NCBI GenBank assembly: GCA_001513505.1
Contig: LFTM01000328.1
Location: forward strand, 5,833-19,988
Origin: Clostridiales bacterium DTU092
GTDB taxonomy: Bacteria; Bacillota; Clostridia; Caldicoprobacterales; Caldicoprobacteraceae
DNA: 14,156 nt
Reading direction: 5' to 3'
In this document: positions 7,104 through 13,643 of the stretch, one piece after another
Position numbering within the stretch: position 1 is the stretch's first letter
Layout of the letters: the number at the start of each line of letters is the position of its first letter
Position numbers and translations under genes: made by a program
Notes under the pieces: model-generated
Database searches by the model: none
The model's input: only the letters and a program-made list of their open reading frames with translations
What the model was told of the DNA's origin: nothing

Positions 7104-8447
7104 ATGGGGAGAAAAATAGCATTTATTGGTGCAGGGAGCGTAGTGTTCACAAGAAACCTTGTAAGGGATGTTCTGTCGTATCCTGCTTTGGCTGATTCAA
7201 CGCTGGCTCTTATGGATATTGATGAAGAGAATCTGGCTATGGCAGAAGCAGTGGTTAAAAGGATTATTGAGCTAGGCAATTATCCCGCCAAGGTGGTAGC
7301 CACAACAAACAGGGCAGAAGCTCTTGAAGGTGCCGATGGAGTTGTATGTACTATTCAGGTAGGTGGCATGAAGGCTTTACTTGCAGACGTGGGTATTCCG
7401 GACAAATACGGTGTCAGTATGTGTGTGGGTGACACCAGAGGACCGTCGGGTATATTCAGGTTTTTGCGAACGGTACCCGTTATGCTGGATATCTGCAGGG
7501 ATATTGAACGTTATTGTCCTGATGCCATATTTCTTAATTATACCAATCCAATGGCTATGTTGTGCCGTGCTATGCAGAGCGAGACCAAGGTAAGGGTTAC
7601 AGGGCTTTGTCATAGTGTGCAGGGAACAGCCGAGATGCTGGCAAAATGGATCGGTGCTCCAATGGATGAGGTTACATACCTTTGTGCCGGTATAAACCAT
7701 CAGGCCTGGTACCTGGAGTTTAAATGGAATGGCAAGGATGCATACCCCTTGATAAGAGAGGCAGTTGAAAAGCCCGAGATTTATAATGAGGAACAGGTAA
7801 GAAATGAGATGTTCCTCCATCTGGGGTATTATGTCACCGAGTCCAGCGGCCATAATTCGGAGTATAACGCATGGTTCCGTAAAAGAGAGGATTTAATGGA
7901 AAAGTATTGTACCCACGGTACCGGATGGAATCCGGGGCTCCCGGTAATGAGCAGGCTAAAGATATCTCCGAATACTGGCGATGATTGGTGGAAAGAGAGA
8001 AGACGTACGGAGTTTAACAAGTGGCTGGAAGGTCCGGTTGATTTGACAAGGGGTTCGGAATATGCAGCAAGTATATTTAACGCTGTATTTGGTGATAACA
8101 CTATGTTCGAATTCAATGGTAATGTACGCAACTTTGGCCTTATAGATAACCTGCCGGAGGGTTGCTGTGTAGAAGTACCGGTACTGGCTTCCAAACGCGG
8201 GCTTGATCCCATACATGTGGGACCGTTACCGGAACAACTGGCTATATTAAATGATATAAATGCAAGATGTGAAGAACTTGCAGTAGAAGCTGCCCTTACC
8301 GGTGATCCTAAGAAAGTATACTACGCTGCCTATTATGATCCTTTGACATCGGCAGTTCTGAGCCTTGCAGAGATCAAATCCATGGTAAATGAGATGTTTG
8401 AAGCAAGCAGAGAATGGCTTCCCCAGTTTAAGCATTTTAAAGTGTGA
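7104..8447 (+). CDS. GH4 family NAD- and metal-dependent glycosidase, alpha-galactosidase-like
   Basis: A 447-residue glycoside hydrolase family 4 enzyme. Residues 5-15 (I-A-F-I-G-A-G-S-V-V-F) form the NAD-binding start; family motifs follow: V-G-D-T-R-G (108-113), N-Y-T-N-P-M (145-150), C-H-S-V (169-172) and G-I-N-H-Q-A-W with His199. Cys169 and His199 are the expected divalent-metal ligands. GH4 cleaves by transient oxidation at C3 with NAD and elimination. Within the family the CHSV form is characteristic of alpha-galactosidases (MelA) and the related alpha-galacturonidase LplD, whereas phospho-glycosidases carry CDMP or CNVP. So an unphosphorylated alpha-galactoside or galacturonide is the likely substrate. 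GH4 acts in the cytoplasm and no signal peptide is present. GAAAGGATG (7090-7098) precedes the ATG. It appears monocistronic, between the terminator at 6776 and the repeat at 8453. Confidence 0.9.
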   Translation: MGRKIAFIGAGSVVFTRNLVRDVLSYPALADSTLALMDIDEENLAMAEAVVKRIIELGNYPAKVVATTNRAEALEGADGVVCTIQVGGMKALLADVGIPDKYGVSMCVGDTRGPSGIFRFLRTVPVMLDICRDIERYCPDAIFLNYTNPMAMLCRAMQSETKVRVTGLCHSVQGTAEMLAKWIGAPMDEVTYLCAGINHQAWYLEFKWNGKDAYPLIREAVEKPEIYNEEQVRNEMFLHLGYYVTESSGHNSEYNAWFRKREDLMEKYCTHGTGWNPGLPVMSRLKISPNTGDDWWKERRRTEFNKWLEGPVDLTRGSEYAASIFNAVFGDNTMFEFNGNVRNFGLIDNLPEGCCVEVPVLASKRGLDPIHVGPLPEQLAILNDINARCEELAVEAALTGDPKKVYYAAYYDPLTSAVLSLAEIKSMVNEMFEASREWLPQFKHFKV

Positions 8448-8452
8448 AGATG

Positions 8453-8495
8453 TAATGTAAAGGCCATTCTTATTTGGAGAATGGCCTTTACATTA
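8453..8495. terminator. Perfect 18-bp inverted repeat, probable bidirectional terminator after the GH4 gene
   Basis: TAATGTAAAGGCCATTCT (8453-8470) is followed by the seven-base loop TATTTGG and its exact reverse complement (8478-8495). It starts five bases after the stop. The T-rich arm and a trailing TTAATAATG make it look like a terminator, but the uninterrupted T-tract is short. The outer AT pairs supply T-rich 3' arms on both strands, so it could act in both directions. An unusually long perfect stem for this role. Confidence 0.75.
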
Positions 8496-8597
8496 TTAAT
8501 AATGTTAGTATTCTAAATATAGACAGCATCGAAATTATATGGTAGCAACATAAAGAATACAGAATGATATAGGTGGGACGAAAGGAGAGAACAGTTG

Positions 8598-9866
8598 ATG
8601 ATGCAGCAGAAAATAGAACAGGAGTTACAGCCATACATAAAAAGAAATGCCATCACGAGTATTGTGGATGGAGTACTGAACGCAATGGCCATGGGCCTGA
8701 TTCCCCTGCAAACCCTGGTTGTATACTTTATAAGTGGATATGTCCATTCCAACCTTTTTATTGGACTTCTGACAACGGTACAGATGCTTTTGATGGCTAT
8801 ACCCCAGTTTTTTGCAGCCAGGCGTATGGAGCAGCTCGATTCCTATAAAGGGTTGATGGGAAAATACGTTTTTATCTATCGTACTTCACACCTGCTCATT
8901 GGATTGTTAATATTATTTTTGGCTCCTAAAAACCCTTTACTGTTTGTTATACTGTTTTACATAATTTACTGGCTCAACGGACTGTTTATGGGAATAGGAA
9001 ATTCTGCCTATTATAATTTTATCAATAAAGTTATCCCTTTTAACATAAGGGGGAAATTCTTTGGCTGGAGAGGCGCTTTTAACAGCGTGGGAGGGGTACT
9101 GGGTTCTCTTTTGGCCGGAGTTAGTTTGGCAGGAAGCGGGTCCGGCACACAGCAGTATGGATATCTGTTTCTGCTTTCTTTTGCACTGGACATGCTTTCG
9201 TTTATCTTCCTGGTTGCCCCCTATGAGCCAAAAAACTATCAGAACAGTGCTGTCGGGACGCAGGTAATTGATTATGGGGCTAAGCTTAAAGAAATACTCA
9301 AACGAGATAAAAACATTGTAAGGTTTATAGTCGCGCAGTCACTTATTATTTTTCCGGTAGTTTCTTTGTTCCCCTTTCAAACAGTATACGCAAAAACCAA
9401 CTTCAATATTGGCGATGATGTTATATCCGTTATGACCACAATGATGTTTGTGTGCAAATCTATAGGTTTTATCCTATGGGGAATGCTGGTTCAACGGCGG
9501 GGATTCAAATGGGGTATGCTTGGAGGATACCTGTTATTTATTATTAATCTGGTGTCAGCTATATTTATTAATAACCCCAATGTGGTACTTGTTTTAACCG
9601 CTGTTTTTGGACTTACCAATAGTGCTTATATGATTGGAAACATAAACATTATATTTGGTATGTGCTCCTATGAAGACAGGCCGGCATATTTGTGTATAAC
9701 TAATATGTTCATAATACCAATTTCGGCCATTGCTCCCCTTATAAACGGTTATATATATGATGTATTTGGTTTCAAGGTTATGTGTGTTATTAATCTAATA
9801 CTGTTATTAGGCGGAATAGCAGTGTTTTCTAGAGTTAAGGAACACCATATTGCGACAAATAATTAA
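8598..9866 (+). CDS. MFS transporter, 12 predicted membrane helices, probably a sugar or oligosaccharide carrier
   Basis: A 422-residue polytopic protein with twelve hydrophobic segments, arranged 6+6 around a charged central loop (about residues 209-238, with KLKEILKRDKN). A basic segment A-R-R-M-E-Q-L-D after helix 2 occupies the place of MFS motif A, and P-F-N-I-R-G-K-F-F-G-W-R after helix 4 is a typical cytosolic loop of this subgroup. Three starts are in frame: TTG 8595, ATG 8598 and ATG 8601. I prefer 8598 because AAAGGAGAG (8581-8589) gives it the usual eight-base spacing. The substrate is not visible; the location between GH4 and GH51 genes suggests sugars. The gene stands alone, between the inverted repeat at 8453 and the terminator at 9924. 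Confidence 0.85.
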   Translation: MMQQKIEQELQPYIKRNAITSIVDGVLNAMAMGLIPLQTLVVYFISGYVHSNLFIGLLTTVQMLLMAIPQFFAARRMEQLDSYKGLMGKYVFIYRTSHLLIGLLILFLAPKNPLLFVILFYIIYWLNGLFMGIGNSAYYNFINKVIPFNIRGKFFGWRGAFNSVGGVLGSLLAGVSLAGSGSGTQQYGYLFLLSFALDMLSFIFLVAPYEPKNYQNSAVGTQVIDYGAKLKEILKRDKNIVRFIVAQSLIIFPVVSLFPFQTVYAKTNFNIGDDVISVMTTMMFVCKSIGFILWGMLVQRRGFKWGMLGGYLLFIINLVSAIFINNPNVVLVLTAVFGLTNSAYMIGNINIIFGMCSYEDRPAYLCITNMFIIPISAIAPLINGYIYDVFGFKVMCVINLILLLGGIAVFSRVKEHHIATNN

Positions 9867-9923
9867 AGGTTTATATGATAAAATTGCCTATATTGTAGTT
9901 CATGATTTCCACAGTTAATAAAG

Positions 9924-9964
9924 AGCTCAGAGGATTGGATGACTTCTATCCCCTGAGCTTTTTA
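9924..9964. terminator. Hairpin terminator after the MFS gene
   Basis: AGCTCAG (9924-9930) pairs with CTGAGCT (9953-9959), extended by GG/CC after an A-C mismatch, with a long loop of about 17 bases, and TTTTT follows (9959-9963). On the minus strand the same hairpin ends in CTTTATT, so it may also end transcription coming from the minus-strand exporter remnant at 9975. Confidence 0.75.
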
Positions 9965-9974
9965 TTCGTTAAAT

Positions 9975-10118
9975 CTAAAATTGCATATTATATAAATGTG
10001 CGTAGGTTCCGTTTAGCGCCAATAATTCTTCATGTATTCCCTGTTCAACAATTCCAGAAATATTTAAAAGGATTATTTTGTCAGGGAGCAAAGTTGTAGT
10101 ATTTAACTCGGCATGCTC
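9975..10118 (-). pseudogene. C-terminal remnant of an ABC exporter ATPase (MsbA/YheI-like)
   Basis: Read on the minus strand, the last ~35 residues before the stop, D-K-I-I-L-L-N-I-S-G-I-V-E-Q-G then H-E-E-L-L-A-L-N-G-T-Y and H-L-Y-N-M-Q-F, match the end of ABC exporter ATPases (consensus D-R-I-I-V-L-x-x-G-x-I-V-E-Q-G-T-H-E-E-L-L). Just before it, A-E-L-N-T-T-T-L-L-P-D-K is a degraded version of the H-loop A-H-R-L-S-T; the switch His is lost. Nothing of the Walker A, signature or Walker B regions or of the membrane domain can be found upstream on that strand; the open frame continues to ATG 10181 with unrelated sequence. This is therefore a decayed 3' end, the only minus-strand gene trace in the window. 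It could be a scar of recombination or deletion. Confidence 0.7.
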
Positions 10119-10240
10119 GCTTTGGGGGATTCCAAGCATAAAAACGGGCAGTTTTCTATTGAGCTGTTTGCCGTATATCAATGCAAAAAATAAGGGATAA
10201 GAGCACCTCTTCTGTGATTTTAATAATTAATTACAATAAA

Positions 10241-10268
10241 TTGACGCTATATTGAAATTTGATATAAT
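10241..10268 (+). promoter_or_regulatory. Near-consensus sigma-A promoter
   Basis: TTGACG (10241-10246), 16-base spacer, TATAAT (10263-10268): eleven of twelve consensus bases. Transcription should start near 10275. It would drive the 10356 fragment, the second URO-D-like gene and the GH51 gene, since no terminator is seen between them before 13474. Confidence 0.7.
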
Positions 10269-10303
10269 ATTAGCATAATATAAATTTTTATAGGCAGTTC
10301 TAA

Positions 10304-10317
10304 TGAAAACGCAAAAC
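10304..10317 (+). promoter_or_regulatory. Weak CcpA (cre)-like site downstream of the promoter
   Basis: TGAAAACGCAAAAC fits the first nine positions of the cre consensus (TGWAANCGN) but loses the closing CA. It lies about 30 bases after the expected transcription start, where a CcpA roadblock would work. The partial match makes this a guess. Confidence 0.2.
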
Positions 10318-10355
10318 CCTCTAGAATGTACGCTAAAATCCAGGAAGAGTTTGCA

Positions 10356-10742
10356 ATGAACAAGTATATAAAACTGCCCAAATATCATATGTTGGCTGAT
10401 TTTACTCGCACACGACGCTTTTTTATGAGCAAAGACGGGACTGATACAAGAGGCCGCGGGATTTTGGTTCAAACCGGAGAACATGAATTTTACCTTGCCG
10501 GTGCCAACATAGGTTTGAACTTTATACGCCGGCCGGAACCTTCCGAAGAAAATCTCTATCCGATAATCAGTTCACGCCAGGCTACCCAGCTGAATTACCT
10601 GTCGGTGGAGGAAGGGCATTTTGAAAACGGGGAATGGGTAGTGGATTTCTGCCGGAATGGTGATCAGGCAAATTATGACCTTTGTGTCCGCGATGGTGAA
10701 ATAGTGCGCATCCGGCTGAACCCATATCTGGGATATGAGTGA
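10356..10742 (+). CDS. Orphan C-terminal domain of a GH35-like beta-galactosidase (DUF5597-like), probable truncated gene
   Basis: The 128 residues resemble only the C-terminal, non-catalytic part of GH35-type proteins carrying DUF5597: G-I-L-V-Q-T-G-E-H-E-F-Y-L-A-G-A, then L-S-V-E-E-G-H-F-E-N-G-E-W-V and R-N-G-D-Q-A, ending in V-R-I-R-L. The catalytic (beta/alpha)8 barrel that should precede it, about 400 residues, is absent; upstream DNA instead holds a promoter and the ABC exporter scrap. I chose ATG 10356 because AGGAAGAG lies six bases before it; ATG 10326 is in frame but has no ribosome site. With the strong promoter at 10241 it may be expressed as a small protein. It heads the run with the URO-D-like gene at 10797 (54-base spacer). 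It is either a deletion remnant or a free-standing sugar-binding beta domain; I favour the remnant. Confidence 0.6.
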   Translation: MNKYIKLPKYHMLADFTRTRRFFMSKDGTDTRGRGILVQTGEHEFYLAGANIGLNFIRRPEPSEENLYPIISSRQATQLNYLSVEEGHFENGEWVVDFCRNGDQANYDLCVRDGEIVRIRLNPYLGYE

Positions 10743-10796
10743 ACAGTGAAATAAATTCATTTTAAAAAGTAATTTAAATAGAAAAGGGGTATATGT

Positions 10797-11786
10797 ATGC
10801 AGAGTAGTAAAGAAGTTGTTGTAAATGCCGTGGAGTTTAAAGGGCCTGACCGACTTCCTCTTCAATTTCAGTCGCTGGGCTATACCGATTTTCATCATGT
10901 AAGATGGAACCAGATAGGAACCGGAGATCATTCTAAAAAAAGGACCTATGATGAATGGGGATGCGGCTGGACCAGGACTGAAAAGGATAACATGGGACAG
11001 GTGACGGAACATCCGCTTTTGGATTGGTCATATGCTGATAAATATCAATGGCCTGATCCTGATAACCCGGCTTTTTATGAAGGGATGGAAGAAAGGTTTG
11101 AGGGCTCTGATGGCAAGTATGTTACCACAAGTATCTTCATGCTCCTTTTTGAAAGGATGCACGCTTTGCGGGGGTTTGAAAACACGCTGGTTGATTTGTA
11201 TCTGGAACGCGAAAAAATAGAAAAACTGGCGGACAGAATAGTTGAATTTGATATACAGATAATAAGGAATATATCATCAAGGTTTCCTGGATGTATTGAC
11301 GGATTTGATTTCACCGATGACTGGGGAACGGAGCTCAGCACTTTTATAAGTGTAGAAATGTGGAGAGAGTTCTTTAAACCCAGGTATAAGAAAATTTTTG
11401 ATGAGTGTAAAAAGGCGGGCTGGCATATCTGGATGCATTCATGCGGTAAGATAAACGATATTATACCCGAACTGATAGATATAGGGCTTGAAGTGGTAAA
11501 CATCCAGCAGCCTACCGTACTAGGCATTGAAGAGATTGGGAGCAAGTTCGCGGGGAAGATATGTTTCTCATCCCTTTGCGATATACAGAAAACACTGCCC
11601 TTCAAAGGTGAGAAAGAGATACGCGAGGAAGCGGAACTGCTGCTCAAATGCTGGGGTACGGAAAAGGGAGGTTTTGTTCTGTCCGATTACGGTGACGGAG
11701 CGGCGATAGGGGTTCCCATAGAGAAGAAAAAATGGATGTTTAAAGCCTTTACTGAATTGGATCCATGGAAACATAAAAGATGGTAG
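10797..11786 (+). CDS. URO-D superfamily protein with intact His-x-Cys motif (MtaA-like)
   Basis: A 329-residue protein of the uroporphyrinogen decarboxylase / methyltransferase superfamily, starting S-S-K-E-V-V-V-N-A-V-E-F-K-G-P-D-R-L-P, the usual opening of these proteins. A mid-protein acidic segment F-D-F-T-D-D-W-G-T-E is followed by the F-F-K-P-R-Y helix, and then comes M-H-S-C-G (His214, Cys216), the zinc-binding motif of MtaA-type methyltransferases. I-Q-Q-P and a C-terminal S-D-Y-G-D-G-A complete the pattern. It is much shorter than, and only distantly similar to, the 373-residue relative at 3974. AAGGGG (10784-10789) lies seven bases before the ATG; an ATG at 10793 is out of frame and quickly stopped. 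Followed after 121 bases by the arabinofuranosidase gene. The expected chemistry is methyl transfer or decarboxylation, but no corrinoid protein is present, so the substrate is unknown. Confidence 0.87.
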   Translation: MQSSKEVVVNAVEFKGPDRLPLQFQSLGYTDFHHVRWNQIGTGDHSKKRTYDEWGCGWTRTEKDNMGQVTEHPLLDWSYADKYQWPDPDNPAFYEGMEERFEGSDGKYVTTSIFMLLFERMHALRGFENTLVDLYLEREKIEKLADRIVEFDIQIIRNISSRFPGCIDGFDFTDDWGTELSTFISVEMWREFFKPRYKKIFDECKKAGWHIWMHSCGKINDIIPELIDIGLEVVNIQQPTVLGIEEIGSKFAGKICFSSLCDIQKTLPFKGEKEIREEAELLLKCWGTEKGGFVLSDYGDGAAIGVPIEKKKWMFKAFTELDPWKHKRW

Positions 11787-11907
11787 GCAAAAGCTTGAAA
11801 AGCGGATATCAAGACAGTCAAAGCATAAATCTATAGGATGATGTATTGGTCCGGTAGAGGAAGACTATTTTGGATTTTATAAAATTATACTGGAAAGGAG
11901 AAGGGAG

Positions 11908-13422
11908 ATGGGTGAAAACAGAAAAGCCAGAATGATACTGGACAAGGATTTTAAAATTGGCTGTGTTGACAAACGTATCTACGGCTCGTTTGTTGAACAC
12001 CTGGGACGTGCTGTGTACGGTGGAATATATGAGCCCGGCCATCCGGAAGCAGATGAAAAGGGTTTTAGAAAGGACGTAATACAACTGGTTAAAGAGCTGG
12101 GGGTACCGATTATTCGTTATCCGGGTGGGAACTTTGTATCGGGATATAACTGGGAAGACGGTATAGGACCTAAAGAGAACAGGCCCAGGCGCCTTGAACT
12201 TGCCTGGAGGACTATTGAAACCAACCAGGTTGGTGTAAACGAGTTTGTTGAATGGACCGGGCTTGTTGACAGTGAACCTATGATGGCGGTTAACTTAGGG
12301 ACAAGAGGACCTGACGCTGCCCGAAACCTGGTGGAATACTGCAATCATCCTGAAGGTACGTATTGGAGCGATTTGAGGAAATCCCACGGTTATAAGGACC
12401 CCCATAATATTAAGGTATGGTGCCTGGGAAACGAAATGGACGGTCCGTGGCAGATAGGGCACAAGACCGCCGGGGAGTACGGACGGGTTGCCTGTGAAAC
12501 CGCGAAGGTGATGAAGTGGGTTGATCCTTCAATTGAGCTGGTGGCCTGCGGAAGCTCCAACAGCCGTATGAGTACGTTTGGCGAGTGGGAAGCAACGGTT
12601 CTGGATCATACCTATGAGTATGTAGACTATATATCCCTTCATACATACTATGACAACTACGAGAATGACGTAAAGAATTTTCTGGCCAAATCTTTGGACA
12701 TGGATAATTTTATAAAATCGGTTGTTTCGATTTGCGATTATATAAAAGCCAAGAAGAGGAGTAAAAAGGTTATAAACCTTTCATTTGATGAATGGAATGT
12801 ATGGTATCATTCTCATGAAGCCGACAAAAAAATACAACCATGGTCGATTGCGCCACCTCAGCTTGAAGATGTATATAACTTTGAAGACGCTTTGCTGGTA
12901 GGCTGCATGCTGATAACCCTTCTTAAACATGCTGACAGGGTTAAAATAGCCTGTATGGCACAGCTTGTCAACGTCATCGCTCCTATTATGACCGAGAACG
13001 GTGGAAAGGCATGGAGGCAGACTATTTACTATCCCTTTATGCATGCTTCCGCTTTTGGACGGGGCAGCGTACTGCAGCCTGTTGTGTATTCACCTGTCTA
13101 TGACAGTAAAGATTATGAAGAGGTACCGTATCTTGAAGCTGTAGCCGTTGTAAATGAAGAAAATGATGAGCTTACAATTTTTGCAGTAAACCGGGATACG
13201 GATAATGTGCTTGGGCTGGAGTGTGATATGAGGGGAATGGGCAAATACCGTGTTATTGAACATATCGTCTTAGAACATGATGACATTAAAGCTGTAAATA
13301 CCAAAGACAATCCGGACAATGTAAAACCCCACAACAACGGAAACGCATCGGTTCAGGACGGAAAAGTTATGGCTGACCTGCCAAAACTGTCGTGGAACGT
13401 GATAAGGCTGTCAAAAGCATGA
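11908..13422 (+). CDS. abfA: GH51 alpha-L-arabinofuranosidase
   Basis: A 504-residue intracellular exo-glycosidase that removes alpha-L-arabinofuranosyl residues from arabinan, arabinoxylan and their oligosaccharides. The N-terminus has the GH51 hallmark I-Y-G-S-F-V-E-H-L-G-R-A-V-Y-G-G-I-Y-E-P. The acid/base lies in C-L-G-N-E-M-D-G (Glu176) and the nucleophile in S-F-D-E-W-N-V-W-Y (Glu295); both agree with Geobacillus AbfA (Glu175 and Glu294). A beta-sandwich C-terminal domain follows, from about residue 380. Length is normal and there is no signal peptide. AAAGGAGAAGGGAG precedes the ATG. It is the last gene before the terminator at 13474 and shares the transcript with the MtaA-like gene, so arabinose release is coupled to whatever that protein does. 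Confidence 0.95.
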   Translation: MGENRKARMILDKDFKIGCVDKRIYGSFVEHLGRAVYGGIYEPGHPEADEKGFRKDVIQLVKELGVPIIRYPGGNFVSGYNWEDGIGPKENRPRRLELAWRTIETNQVGVNEFVEWTGLVDSEPMMAVNLGTRGPDAARNLVEYCNHPEGTYWSDLRKSHGYKDPHNIKVWCLGNEMDGPWQIGHKTAGEYGRVACETAKVMKWVDPSIELVACGSSNSRMSTFGEWEATVLDHTYEYVDYISLHTYYDNYENDVKNFLAKSLDMDNFIKSVVSICDYIKAKKRSKKVINLSFDEWNVWYHSHEADKKIQPWSIAPPQLEDVYNFEDALLVGCMLITLLKHADRVKIACMAQLVNVIAPIMTENGGKAWRQTIYYPFMHASAFGRGSVLQPVVYSPVYDSKDYEEVPYLEAVAVVNEENDELTIFAVNRDTDNVLGLECDMRGMGKYRVIEHIVLEHDDIKAVNTKDNPDNVKPHNNGNASVQDGKVMADLPKLSWNVIRLSKA

Positions 13423-13473
13423 GCCAGACAAGGATGGATAAATAAAAGGTTAGTTTGAATTCTCTTCTATTAC

Positions 13474-13509
13474 AAAGCCTGCCTGTAAAAGTTTTACAGA
13501 CAGGCTTTT
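13474..13509 (+). terminator. Strong hairpin terminator after the arabinofuranosidase
   Basis: AAAGCCTG (13474-13481) pairs with CAGGCTTT (13501-13508), and after one C-A mismatch CTGTAAAA (13483-13490) pairs with TTTTACAG (13492-13499), giving a 17-step stem around a tiny loop. Four Ts then a G follow. The near-symmetric arms let it work from either strand. Confidence 0.88.
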
Positions 13510-13537
13510 GTTGTACATTTCGACATAAATTGAAATA

Positions 13538-13564
13538 GTGACATTTACCATTATATGCTATAAT
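13538..13564 (+). promoter_or_regulatory. Extended -10 promoter for the dehydrogenase gene
   Basis: TATAAT (13559-13564) is preceded by TG at the extended -10 position (TGC-TATAAT), and GTGACA (13538-13543) lies 15 bases upstream. The extended -10 compensates for the short spacer. It follows directly on the terminator at 13474 and lies 80 bases before the gene start. Confidence 0.55.
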
Positions 13565-13643
13565 ATGCTGTAGATTAACCAAATTTTTCTTTAAAAATAG
13601 GACAAGTATATCAATTATTGAAATTAACGAGGGGGTAAGGAGA

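Noticed and set aside
9902..10099. 65-codon + strand open frame after the MFS gene
   Set aside because: It spans the terminator hairpin at 9924-9964 and is antisense to the more convincing ABC exporter remnant.
11787..11907. Separate promoter for the GH51 gene
   Set aside because: TATAAA-like sequence occurs near 11876 but no -35 box at proper distance; co-transcription with the URO-D-like gene is simpler.
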